A stretch of DNA of 64,000 bases, from contig CASIAX010000010.1 of the NCBI GenBank assembly GCA_949372955.1, positions 1-64,000 of the forward strand, given 5' to 3'. The notes beneath the pieces were generated by a model. That model was not told the origin of the DNA. It did no database searches and worked only from the letters and a program-made list of their open reading frames with translations. The position numbers and the translations under genes are program-made. Shown here piece after piece: positions 18,768-28,088 of the stretch (position 1 is the first letter of the stretch; the number at the start of each line of letters is the position of its first letter). This DNA comes from SGZJ01 sp949372955 (GTDB lineage: Bacteria; Bacteroidota; Bacteroidia; Flavobacteriales; Flavobacteriaceae).

Positions 18768-19901
18768 TTGAAATATTATATAATTGCAGGTGAAGCTTCT
18801 GGTGATTTACATGGGTCTAATTTAATCAAAGCATTAAAAAAAAATAATCCTGACGCAAGTTTCAGATGTTGGGGTGGGGATCTCATGAAAAGCCAATGCA
18901 ATAATTTAGTCATGCACTATCAAGATTTTTCATATATGGGGTTTTTAGAGGTTATTTTAAATATTAATAAAATTCTTAGCTATATTTCATTTTGTAAAAA
19001 TGATATTGAAAAATTCAATCCAGATCTTATAATTTATATTGATTACCCTGGTTTTAATATGAGAATTGCAAAATGGGCGAAAAGTAAAAACTATACAAAT
19101 CATTTTTATATTTCACCAAAAGTATGGGTATGGAAAGAGAAAAGAGTAGAACAAATAAAAAAAGTTATTGATAAAATGTATGTCATTCTTCCATTTGAAG
19201 AAGACTTTTATAAAAAAAAGCATAATTATAAAGTAGATTTTGTTGGACACCCCTTATTAGATGCAATTGAAAGTGAAAACACATTCAATAAGAATAATTT
19301 TTTATTAACGAATAATCTTTCTGAAAAACCAATTATAGCCCTTTTACCAGGAAGTAGAAATCAAGAAATTAACAAATTACTTCCCGTTATGCTTAATGCA
19401 GTTTCAAATTTAACTAATTACCAATTAGTTATAGCTGGGGCACCAAGTAAGAATGTTGAATATTATGAGAAAATAATTCAATCTTCTGACTCAAATACTA
19501 ATATCATTAAAGTAATTTCTAATCAAACTTATAACATATTACGTGTATCTACCGCAGCAATAGTAACCTCCGGTACAGCCACCTTAGAAACAGCACTATT
19601 TAACGTTCCACAAGTAGTGTGTTACAAAACAAGTTGGACATCCTACCTTATAGGAAGATTGTTAATTCGAAATTTAAAATACATTTCATTAGTAAACATA
19701 ATTCAAGATAAAGAAGTGGTAAAGGAATTAATTCAAAATAATTGCAATAAAACAAATTTAGTTATAGAACTAGAAAAGATACTAGATAAAAAAAATCGAT
19801 CATCAATGTTGGCTGAATATAAAATGCTTCATAATAAATTAGGAGGAAAAGGAGCTAGTAAAAAAACTGCTGATCTAATTAAAATGTATTTGAAGAATTA
19901 A
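18768..19901 (+). CDS. lpxB: Lipid-A-disaccharide synthase
   Basis: Peripheral inner-membrane glycosyltransferase joining UDP-diacylglucosamine and lipid X to the lipid A disaccharide. The N-terminal AGEASGDLHGSNLI (8-21) is the LpxB signature. YIDYPGFNMRIAKW, FYISPKVWVWKEKR and LLPGSRNQEI are further family blocks. A TTG start is needed, 7 bp after the preceding stop; a stop codon closely upstream rules out a longer form. At 377 aa it is full length. Confidence 0.96.
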   Translation: MKYYIIAGEASGDLHGSNLIKALKKNNPDASFRCWGGDLMKSQCNNLVMHYQDFSYMGFLEVILNINKILSYISFCKNDIEKFNPDLIIYIDYPGFNMRIAKWAKSKNYTNHFYISPKVWVWKEKRVEQIKKVIDKMYVILPFEEDFYKKKHNYKVDFVGHPLLDAIESENTFNKNNFLLTNNLSEKPIIALLPGSRNQEINKLLPVMLNAVSNLTNYQLVIAGAPSKNVEYYEKIIQSSDSNTNIIKVISNQTYNILRVSTAAIVTSGTATLETALFNVPQVVCYKTSWTSYLIGRLLIRNLKYISLVNIIQDKEVVKELIQNNCNKTNLVIELEKILDKKNRSSMLAEYKMLHNKLGGKGASKKTADLIKMYLKN

Positions 19902-20434
19902 AATTCTGATACAAAAGATTTCTGAAAATTATTAAAATCTTGTTGACTTTTTATATTTTTATGACTTTCGTCTTTAAATAATTTAAGCCAAATCTCAATT
20001 TGAGATGGTGTATTGTATCCTTTGAGATTATAAATAATATCAGATTTGGTATCTAAAAAAACAATTGTTGGGTAAGCCCTAACACCCAAATATCTGGTAA
20101 GCTGATGATTGCCATTTCTTCTATTTGCCATAGCTGGCTTATAGTTAGGATTTGTAAACTCTCTATCATCAAAATTTATTACTTCATTGCCCTCTGCGTT
20201 AAATTTTACAGCATAATAATATTTGTTAATAAAATCTGCTACTTTTTTGTTTTGAAAAGTATTTTTATCTAATAACTTACATGGTCCACACCAATTAGTA
20301 TAAACATCTATAATGATGTTTTTAGGGCTTTTCTTTTGCATTTCTAAAGCTTGCTCTAAACTCATCCAATCAATATTTTGGGCACTTATATTAACAAAAA
20401 ACAATGATGATATAACAATAAATAAATATTTCAT
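19898..20434 (-). CDS. Secreted thioredoxin-fold protein with CGPC
   Basis: A 178-aa periplasmic protein: signal peptide (about 1-18, ending NISA), then a thioredoxin-like domain with the redox pair Cys49 and Cys52 in NWCGPCKLLDKNTF. The long insertion before the cis-Pro strand (RAYPTIVFLD) is typical of DUF255/thioredoxin_7-like Bacteroidota proteins. It may act as a disulfide reductant in the envelope. Its end overlaps the convergent lpxB by 4 bp. Confidence 0.85.
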   Translation of the reverse strand: MKYLFIVISSLFFVNISAQNIDWMSLEQALEMQKKSPKNIIIDVYTNWCGPCKLLDKNTFQNKKVADFINKYYYAVKFNAEGNEVINFDDREFTNPNYKPAMANRRNGNHQLTRYLGVRAYPTIVFLDTKSDIIYNLKGYNTPSQIEIWLKLFKDESHKNIKSQQDFNNFQKSFVSEF

Positions 20435-20438
20435 AAGA

Positions 20439-22190
20439 CTATTTAATTCCGTGCATTAATTTTTTAATTACTGGATATAATAAAGCAGATAAAAGACCAA
20501 GAGCAAAAGCGATCGCAGTAAGAATCCAGAAAAAATAACTTAACCCTTCATTCTTAGCTATACTTTCAGAGGCTTCTCCAAATACACCTGCTAATTTCAT
20601 ACCTATAGCTATTGCTAAATACCAAATACCAAACATCATAGCTATCATACGACCTGGCACCAATTTACTTACGTATGATAAGGCAACTGGAGAAATACAA
20701 AGCTCTCCCATTGTATGAAAGAAATAAACTAAAATAAGCCATATCATACTAACTGAGGCTGTTTTGGCTCCCGCTGGTATATCTGATGCTCCAATGGCCA
20801 CACACGCCATACCAAATCCCAATAAAACCATTCCTAATGCATATTTCATATTTGCATTAGGGTTGTACTTACTCTCCCACCACTTAGAAAACAAAGGAGC
20901 AAATACAATAATAAATAATGAATTTAATACACCAAACCAAGACGCAGGAACTTCAGTAACATCTTTCGTAAACTCTATACTTAACATCCAAATAGCTATA
21001 GCCCATATTATGACAAAACTAGTTGCTAAAAAAATATTAGATTTAGAGAATTTAGAGAATGTTTGTTTGAATAATAACCAGAGAACCCATGTAATAATAC
21101 CTAAAGGAATAATTGTCATTAGAGCATTAACTATCTTAAAAATAAAAGCAGAATCACCCTCTAAAACACGCTGTGTATAATCACGTGCAAAAATTGTTAG
21201 CGAGCCTGGTGCTTGTTCAAAAAGGGCCCAAAAGAATATAGTGATAAATGCAAAGAAAATCACAGCTAACATCCTATCTCTAGTGATTTTGTCATACTTA
21301 GGGACTCTTATTATTAACAACGAAATAAATAGAACCAACGCACTAATTATTGCAAAATTAGAGCCATCCATACCAAAAACACTAAAGTTAAAAAGATTGT
21401 ATACTCCTTCAGATATTTTAGAAACAGGATCATTGATAATCCAAGAAAGTCCTAATATTCCAGCAACAGCAATCAAAACTAGTTGGAAGTTTGTAAAAGG
21501 ATTTAACTTTGGTTCATTGTCACTAGTATTTGATATTTCAAGTTCAGAAACAACAGGCTTAGTTCCAATATCTCCAAAAATTTCTTGCGCAAACCAGAAC
21601 TGCAATAAGCCGAATAGCATAAAAATTCCTGCTAAACCAAAACCCCATCTCCAGCCAACCTGTTCGCCAATGTATCCGCAAAGTAGAATTCCCAAAAATG
21701 CACCAGCATTTACACCCATATAAAAAATAGTGTAGGCACCATCTTTTTTCTCATCTTTACCTTTGTACATTTCAGAAATTATTGATGTCATATTTGGCTT
21801 AAAAAAGCCACTTCCAAAAACTAATAATGTCAGACCTAGATAAATAAAGAAGGGAGTTTCTACCGCCATTGAACCATGACCAAGAGTCATCAAAAGAGCA
21901 CCAATTAAAACTGCGTATCTGTAACCAATAACTTTGTCAGCCATGTATCCACCAAGCAATGTAGATATGTATACTAAAGACGTATATGTTCCAAATATTG
22001 CATAAGCATATTCTCTAGGCCATCCCCAACCCCCATCAATTAGTGCCGCAGTAAAAAACATAACTAGTAAAGCACGCATGCCGTAGTAGGAGAATCTTTC
22101 CCACATTTCTGTGAAAAATAATACGAATAAGGCAGAAGGATGCCCTAAAACTGTAGATTCAAAAAAATGATCAGTTGTCGTCTTGTTCAT
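20439..22190 (-). CDS. POT-family proton-coupled peptide transporter (583 aa)
   Basis: Inner-membrane di/tripeptide:H+ symporter of the PTR2 branch of the major facilitator superfamily. The N-terminal FTEMWERFSYYGMRALLV carries the ExxERFxYYG motif for proton coupling. A second family block, FYMGVNAGAFLGILLCGYIG, stands near 155-175. A central insertion with an extra hydrophobic pair (about 225-290) makes it longer than its neighbour. It follows its paralogue by 11 bp on the same strand, so both are probably expressed together for peptide uptake. Confidence 0.94.
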   Translation of the reverse strand: MNKTTTDHFFESTVLGHPSALFVLFFTEMWERFSYYGMRALLVMFFTAALIDGGWGWPREYAYAIFGTYTSLVYISTLLGGYMADKVIGYRYAVLIGALLMTLGHGSMAVETPFFIYLGLTLLVFGSGFFKPNMTSIISEMYKGKDEKKDGAYTIFYMGVNAGAFLGILLCGYIGEQVGWRWGFGLAGIFMLFGLLQFWFAQEIFGDIGTKPVVSELEISNTSDNEPKLNPFTNFQLVLIAVAGILGLSWIINDPVSKISEGVYNLFNFSVFGMDGSNFAIISALVLFISLLIIRVPKYDKITRDRMLAVIFFAFITIFFWALFEQAPGSLTIFARDYTQRVLEGDSAFIFKIVNALMTIIPLGIITWVLWLLFKQTFSKFSKSNIFLATSFVIIWAIAIWMLSIEFTKDVTEVPASWFGVLNSLFIIVFAPLFSKWWESKYNPNANMKYALGMVLLGFGMACVAIGASDIPAGAKTASVSMIWLILVYFFHTMGELCISPVALSYVSKLVPGRMIAMMFGIWYLAIAIGMKLAGVFGEASESIAKNEGLSYFFWILTAIAFALGLLSALLYPVIKKLMHGIK

Positions 22191-22201
22191 ATTATTTAAA
22201 A

Positions 22202-23551
22202 TTAATTATCATCCTCAGCTCCATGAGTAAGGTTTTCTAGCTTGGTTCTAAAAAGTAAAACTAAACCTCCAAATACAACACAAAAAATAGCTATACCAGT
22301 AAAAATAGTAAACTCTCCCATACTTTGTGATGCTTCACCTAAAACCCCTGCTAACTTATTACCAAAACCTGTCATCGCAAAGTATACTCCCATAGTAAGA
22401 GAGGCATATTTTAAAGGAGCTAATTTTGTGATAAATGACAATGCAACTGGTGAAATACACAACTCTCCAATTGTATGAAATAAATAAGCTAATACTAACC
22501 AATACATAGCTGAACTACCTTGTGATTCATATTGTGTAGCTGCGGCAGACATAAAGAAAAATCCAGTCCCCATTATTATTAACCCAATGATCATTTTAAA
22601 TAAAGATGATGATAGTTGATTTTTAAATTTTCTTTTTGCCCAATATGCTGCTACAGTAGTACCTAAAAATATAATAAACATAGCATTTAATGATTGGAAC
22701 CAAGAAGCTGGAACTAGCCAACCCATTAATATTCTATCTGTTTTTTCAGAGGCATATATATTCATTAAACCTCCAGCTTGTTCGAAAGCTCCCCAAAAAA
22801 CTATTACAAGTATAAAAGATAAAAATAACACAACTAATCTGTCTTTTTCAATTAATGTTAGCGGTTTTTTTAAAACATTTTCACCCTCAGAAGAATTTTT
22901 ATCTCCAATAAAATTACCTACTTGGCTTAAATATTTTTGCCCATACATATATTGAATTAAACCTAAGGTCATTCCAATACCGGCTAGACCAAAGCCATAG
23001 TGCCATCCATAAGTTTCACCAACATACCCCACTATTAAACTAGAAAGGAAAGCCCCAATATTTATTCCAATATAAAAGATTATAAACCCTTTGTCTCTTC
23101 TAACATCTCCTTTTGAATAAAGACCACCAACCATTGATGAAATATTTGGCTTTAGCATACCTACACCAGCTATAATAAGGCCTAAACCAGAATAAAATGC
23201 CCACATTTCCTCGACAGCTAATATTGAATGACCTAAGACTAACAATATTCCCCCATAAAGGACTGATTTTTTTTGCCCTAGTAAATTATCTGCAATCCAT
23301 CCACCTGGAATAGAAGCTACATAAACTAACATAGTGTATGTGCCATATAAGCCTAACGCTTCACCTGTTTCCCAATTTAGACCAGGATTAATTGAATCTG
23401 CAGTAGATTCAGCAACTAGATATAGCACTAGAATAGCTCTCATTCCATAATAAGAAAATCGCTCCCACATTTCAGTAAAGAATAAAACATATAATCCAAC
23501 TGGATGTCCAAATAATTGCTTCTGGGAAGATAATGTGTCTGAGTTATTCAT
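22202..23551 (-). CDS. POT-family proton-coupled peptide transporter (449 aa)
   Basis: Paralogue of the downstream 583-aa transporter, sharing FTEMWERFSYYGMRAILVLYL and FYIGINIGAFLSSLIVGYVG. About 12 membrane helices are visible. It lacks most of the central insertion of its neighbour, which explains the 134-aa difference. First gene of the pair. Tandem POT genes are common in peptide-feeding marine flavobacteria; substrate differences cannot be read from sequence. Confidence 0.94.
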   Translation of the reverse strand: MNNSDTLSSQKQLFGHPVGLYVLFFTEMWERFSYYGMRAILVLYLVAESTADSINPGLNWETGEALGLYGTYTMLVYVASIPGGWIADNLLGQKKSVLYGGILLVLGHSILAVEEMWAFYSGLGLIIAGVGMLKPNISSMVGGLYSKGDVRRDKGFIIFYIGINIGAFLSSLIVGYVGETYGWHYGFGLAGIGMTLGLIQYMYGQKYLSQVGNFIGDKNSSEGENVLKKPLTLIEKDRLVVLFLSFILVIVFWGAFEQAGGLMNIYASEKTDRILMGWLVPASWFQSLNAMFIIFLGTTVAAYWAKRKFKNQLSSSLFKMIIGLIIMGTGFFFMSAAATQYESQGSSAMYWLVLAYLFHTIGELCISPVALSFITKLAPLKYASLTMGVYFAMTGFGNKLAGVLGEASQSMGEFTIFTGIAIFCVVFGGLVLLFRTKLENLTHGAEDDN

Positions 23552-23676
23552 TTTATTTGTTTATAAATTCACGTCCTAAATTAGCATAATTAATATAATT
23601 AACCATAAATAATTCAAATTATATTATTAGTTAATTAATTTAGAATAGAATAGTATCTTTGAATTAAAATTTTTTT

Positions 23677-24978
23677 ATGAAAAAACCAATTTCTGGTTTC
23701 TCAAAACTCAACAAATTAGATAAGATTGAATGGGTTATAAAAAATTCATTCTCCTCTAACAACAATATAAAAAACGTTCTTCAGCAGTACTATAATGATG
23801 ACGGAAAGCTACAGAAACTTCATGATGAATTTGCAGAAAATACTTTATCAAATTTTTATCTGCCATTTGCTATAGCACCAAACTTTTTAATCAACAATAA
23901 GCTCTATATAATTCCAATGGTGACTGAAGAAAGTTCAGTTATAGCTGCAGCAAGTAAGGCTGCTAAATTTTGGTTAGAAAAAGGCGGGTTTAAAGCTGAG
24001 GTTATTTCAACAATTAAAATAGGTCAAGTTCATTTTATTTTTGAGGGTAATTTTAAAGATTTAAAAGACTATTTTGAAAATATCAAACCTAAATTACTTA
24101 CAGATGTAGATTCTTTAACTACAAACATGAATAATAGAGGTGGTGGTATAAAAAATATAGAGTTAGTAAATTTAAACGACCAAATAGAAAACTACTTTCA
24201 ACTTAAAGCATCATTTGAGACAAAAGATGCAATGGGTGCAAACTTTATAAATTCTTGTCTTGAACAATTTAGTAAGACTTTTAAAGATAATTTTAAAGAT
24301 AGCTCCAAAATTGAAATAATTATGTCTATTCTATCTAATTACGTTCCTGAATGTATTGTAAAAGCTGAAGTTTCATGTCCAATTGAAGAATTATATGACA
24401 ATAGCATAGTCGAACCAATATCTTTTGCCAAGAACTTTGTAAGAGCAGTTAGGATAGCTGAAGTGGACAAATATAGAGCTGTAACTCATAATAAAGGAAT
24501 TATGAATGGAATAGACGCTGTAGTAATAGCTACAGGAAATGACTTTAGAGCAGTTGAATCAGGAGCCCATGCTTACGCCTCTAAAAGTGGAACATATAAA
24601 AGTTTGACAAAAGCTAGTATTAATGATAACAGATTTAGCTTTTCTATTGAAGTTCCTTTAGCACTAGGTACAGTAGGAGGATTAACAAAATTACATCCTT
24701 TAGCTAACCTTGCTTTAGAAATGCTTGACAACCCGAGCGCCGAAGACCTAATGCAAATAACTGCTGTAGCTGGGCTAGCTCAAAATTTTGCAGCTATAAA
24801 ATCATTAATTACCACAGGGATTCAACATGGGCATATGAAAATGCACTTAATTAATATGCTTAACCAGCATAAAGCCTCTGATATTGAGAAAGAAAATGCA
24901 ATTGAATACTTTAAAAAAAATACTGTAAGTCACTTAAATGTTGAAAAATTTATAAATAAATTAAGATCCAATGACTGA
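23677..24978 (+). CDS. mvaA: Hydroxymethylglutaryl-CoA reductase (class II type)
   Basis: Reduces HMG-CoA to mevalonate. Catalytic residues in class II order are visible: Glu84/85 in MVTEESSVIAAAS, Lys273 in THNKGIMNGIDAV, Asp289 in ATGNDFRA and His386 in GIQHGHM. KDAMGANFIN and GTVGGLTKLHP are further signatures. At 433 aa it is a normal length. The next gene, a GHMP kinase, overlaps by 8 bp, which supports a biosynthetic role in the mevalonate route. A TATCTTTG box at 23654-23661 is a likely promoter element. Confidence 0.94.
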   Translation: MKKPISGFSKLNKLDKIEWVIKNSFSSNNNIKNVLQQYYNDDGKLQKLHDEFAENTLSNFYLPFAIAPNFLINNKLYIIPMVTEESSVIAAASKAAKFWLEKGGFKAEVISTIKIGQVHFIFEGNFKDLKDYFENIKPKLLTDVDSLTTNMNNRGGGIKNIELVNLNDQIENYFQLKASFETKDAMGANFINSCLEQFSKTFKDNFKDSSKIEIIMSILSNYVPECIVKAEVSCPIEELYDNSIVEPISFAKNFVRAVRIAEVDKYRAVTHNKGIMNGIDAVVIATGNDFRAVESGAHAYASKSGTYKSLTKASINDNRFSFSIEVPLALGTVGGLTKLHPLANLALEMLDNPSAEDLMQITAVAGLAQNFAAIKSLITTGIQHGHMKMHLINMLNQHKASDIEKENAIEYFKKNTVSHLNVEKFINKLRSND

Positions 24979-25888
24979 CTTTAAAAGTAATGGAAAAATA
25001 TTATTAACTTCAGAGTATGTTGTATTAGATGGTGTTGATTGTATCGCATTACCAACAAAGTTAGGACAAACATTGTCAGTTACTGAGAATAATTCAAAAT
25101 GTATAAATTGGACAAGCTATGACTATAATAACAATATATGGTTTAAAGATAAATACACCATAAGCTCAAAAAATAAAATAGAATACAGCAGTAAAAAAAA
25201 TAATATTTCAGAAACATTACTAAAAATACTTAAGGCTTTAGTTAAATTAAATAGTGGCAAAATTAATAATAAAATAGGCTATGATTTTGTTTCAAAATTA
25301 TCTTTTTCAAAAGATTGGGGTTTAGGGACATCTTCAACACTTATTAATAATTTGGCTAATTGGGCAAAAGTAGATTCATATGAGCTATTAAAATTAACAT
25401 TTGGTGGAAGTGGTTATGATATCGCTTGTGCTGGAGCTGAAAATCCTATTCATTTCAATAATTATAATAATAAAATAAGTATATCAAATTCTAAATTTGA
25501 TCCAATATATAAAGAAAGTATTTTCTTTATATATTTAGGAAACAAACAAAATAGTAGAGATGGAATTAAAGACTATAAGTCTAAAAAAAACAAATTAACC
25601 CAAGATATTATAGAACAGTTTAAATCTATTAACGAAAAAATAGTGATAACAGATGAATTAAAAGAGTTTGAACAATGCCTAACTATGCATGAATTATTAA
25701 TCTCTAAATTAATAGATATTGAACCCATAAAAGATAGACTATTTAAAGACTATGATCAAGGAGTGGTTAAAAGCCTAGGAGCATGGGGTGGAGACTTTGT
25801 TCTAGTAACTGGCTCGAAAACTGCAATGAACTATTTCTTAAATAAAGGGTATAAAACGATCTTTGAATACTCTAAATTAATAAAATAA
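24971..25888 (+). CDS. GHMP-family kinase, 'GYDIA' type
   Basis: A 305-aa sugar/mevalonate-type kinase. The start GKILLTSEYVVLDGVDCIALP is the GHMP N-terminal substrate region. DWGLGTSSTLINNLANW (105-121) is the ATP loop, a variant of PxxxGLGSSAA. GGSGYDIACAGAENPI contains the GYDIA stretch after which this Bacteroidota family is named. It overlaps the HMG-CoA reductase gene, so it probably supplies a mevalonate or phosphomevalonate kinase step; which one is not decidable here. Confidence 0.85.
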   Translation: MTDFKSNGKILLTSEYVVLDGVDCIALPTKLGQTLSVTENNSKCINWTSYDYNNNIWFKDKYTISSKNKIEYSSKKNNISETLLKILKALVKLNSGKINNKIGYDFVSKLSFSKDWGLGTSSTLINNLANWAKVDSYELLKLTFGGSGYDIACAGAENPIHFNNYNNKISISNSKFDPIYKESIFFIYLGNKQNSRDGIKDYKSKKNKLTQDIIEQFKSINEKIVITDELKEFEQCLTMHELLISKLIDIEPIKDRLFKDYDQGVVKSLGAWGGDFVLVTGSKTAMNYFLNKGYKTIFEYSKLIK

Positions 25889-28027
25889 GCTTCTTTTATC
25901 TTCTACATCAGAAACTTCTTTAAGAGCTTCGTAAATCTTAGTATTGAGATTGTTAAGTTTTGAAGCACTTAAGTTGTTGGAAAAAGTTAAGTAATTAGGT
26001 AAGTCTTGAGCTAGATTTAACTTGTCTAGATATATGTAAAAAACTCCACTATTTCCTAAGATAGCTTTTGAAGTTTGACCAATTTCCAATCCAAAAGAAT
26101 TTCCAATAACTTCTGGCTCTTTACCAACACCAGAAAGAGTTGGACTAGATATATTTACAGCTAAAGCTGTTTGTATACTTTGATTTTGATTTGATGATAT
26201 TTCAGAAAGAGTTTTACCGTTTATTCTCTTCAAAATTAATTCAGCTTTCTTTTTGTTTTTAACTGCTGGTAGAGCTGTTATAGAGGCTTTTTCATTGGAC
26301 ATTAACCCTGATTTATTAATTGCAGTTAACATTGCAACTACATAACCACCATTTTGTAAATTAAACCTTTTAAAGTCTCCTTCATCTGTGCTTTCTTCGT
26401 AGAGCCATCTAACTATACTTCTTTGAGCACCAACTCCTGGAATGTTTTCATCTAAATCTTTAAGAGCATTAATAGTTCGAACAGAGTAATTATTTTCATT
26501 TGCTACATCTCTAAAATTAGATTTAGAAGACATTACTTCAAACTTAGATGCAATATTAAATATACTATCAATAGTTCTCTCTGAAGATTCAACTCTTAAA
26601 CCCAAGTTAGCAACTTTTACAGCTTTTCTTTTTTTAGTTTGAGATAAAATTTCAATAATGTGAAAACCAAACCCAGATTCTACAACAGATATTTTACCTA
26701 CTTTGTTTTCAAAAGAAAAGTCTTTAAATTCAGGTGCAAAGCCATCAGTGTATGCAAATTCAATTTCACCTCCTTTTTCATTACTAACCTTATCAGATGA
26801 AAGACTTAATAATTTTGTAAAATTATTTCTATTTCTTTTAACTTGAATATAAATACTATCTGCAGTTTTTTTCGCTTGATCAGAAGTTCGCATTTCTAAA
26901 TCTCCTGCTCTAATCGCACCAGCATAAGGGACTAAAATATGTCTAACTTTAACGGAGTCAGATATTTTTTTTGTATCAATTAACTTAGTTAACTTCATAT
27001 AATCACCGTCTTCATAGGGACCGTAAATACCTCCCATTTTAAGTTTAAAAATATTGGGTGAAACTTCATCCGAAAAAGAATTTTCAAAAACATAAGAGTC
27101 ATATAGCTTTATATCAGAGTATCTGTTTAAAAAAGATTCGTATTCAGATGTGTTTTTTAAACCTAGTACTTTTTCAGTTTTGTTAGTATCTGGGTTATAC
27201 TGTTCTTTGTCTAGAATCAAACTAGATAATTTTTCAGAAATATCATTTTTGTCTTCTAATGAAGGTGTTTCATCAAACTTAACATATATCAAATCTCTTG
27301 ATTCTTCAAGTGCATATTTTTTAGGGTTTTCTTTTATAAAACCTCTTAATTCAGCTTTTGATACTGAGATAAGTGAATCCGAAATTGTACTATATGGAAA
27401 ATGAATGAATTTTATATCTGCATTATCATTTTGAAAATGATAATTTGTTTTACCATCAAAAAGAGTAGACCTTAATCCAGAGTTAATTAAATTAAAATAA
27501 CTAGCCTCTAAACCATTTTGGGCAATATTACTTTCTAAGGTAATCCAAGAATCATAGTTAATTAGGTTACCCTGAAGTCCCGTAGTTTCAGGAGATATTT
27601 CTTTTAAATTAGCAATAAATTCATTTAATTTATTTTCATCAAATAAGCCATCCGTATTTATGAACTCATTAAAAGAAATTAAATTGTTTTTTAATAAAGA
27701 TCTCATTTGATCTCTCTCTACTGAAATACCAATTTTGTTAAATTGATTTTTTAAAATGACACGTCTTAATTCAGAATCCCATACAAGATTCATAGATTGT
27801 ATGTTTGATCTTGCTCCATTATTTTGTCTTTCAGTACTTTCAACCTTATTCATGAAATCATCACGTTCTATATCAATACCATTAACAGTAGCTACCACAT
27901 TTTGCTCAGTACTTGAAAAACCATCACTATTTTTGAAAAGGTCAGCTAAAACAAAAGAAAATAATGCCATTGCTATAACTAGTATTAAAAATAATGATCT
28001 CTGTCTAATCTTGTTTAATATCGCCAT
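25877..28027 (-). CDS. PpiD/SurA-type membrane-anchored peptidyl-prolyl isomerase
   Basis: A 716-aa periplasmic foldase held by one N-terminal helix (about 11-31) after a short basic cytosolic start (MAILNKIRQR). A SurA_N-like chaperone region follows (about 40-250). A parvulin-type PPIC domain is seen from RHILVPYAGA to GFGFHIIEI (about 363-465), then a helical C-terminal region. It would assist folding of exported outer-membrane proteins. A TACTTTTG box on the complement (28053-28060) may be its promoter. The 3' end overlaps the GHMP kinase by 12 bp. Confidence 0.9.
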   Translation of the reverse strand: MAILNKIRQRSLFLILVIAMALFSFVLADLFKNSDGFSSTEQNVVATVNGIDIERDDFMNKVESTERQNNGARSNIQSMNLVWDSELRRVILKNQFNKIGISVERDQMRSLLKNNLISFNEFINTDGLFDENKLNEFIANLKEISPETTGLQGNLINYDSWITLESNIAQNGLEASYFNLINSGLRSTLFDGKTNYHFQNDNADIKFIHFPYSTISDSLISVSKAELRGFIKENPKKYALEESRDLIYVKFDETPSLEDKNDISEKLSSLILDKEQYNPDTNKTEKVLGLKNTSEYESFLNRYSDIKLYDSYVFENSFSDEVSPNIFKLKMGGIYGPYEDGDYMKLTKLIDTKKISDSVKVRHILVPYAGAIRAGDLEMRTSDQAKKTADSIYIQVKRNRNNFTKLLSLSSDKVSNEKGGEIEFAYTDGFAPEFKDFSFENKVGKISVVESGFGFHIIEILSQTKKRKAVKVANLGLRVESSERTIDSIFNIASKFEVMSSKSNFRDVANENNYSVRTINALKDLDENIPGVGAQRSIVRWLYEESTDEGDFKRFNLQNGGYVVAMLTAINKSGLMSNEKASITALPAVKNKKKAELILKRINGKTLSEISSNQNQSIQTALAVNISSPTLSGVGKEPEVIGNSFGLEIGQTSKAILGNSGVFYIYLDKLNLAQDLPNYLTFSNNLSASKLNNLNTKIYEALKEVSDVEDKRSLFY

Positions 28028-28088
28028 TGTTGCTTAATTTATATATAGTCGCCAAAAGTACCATTTTCTTATTAATAATAAAAACAAA

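Noticed and set aside
20764..21723. Two long plus-strand frames opposite the POT transporter
   Set aside because: They are antisense to a fully conserved transporter and their translations are repetitive without any domain.
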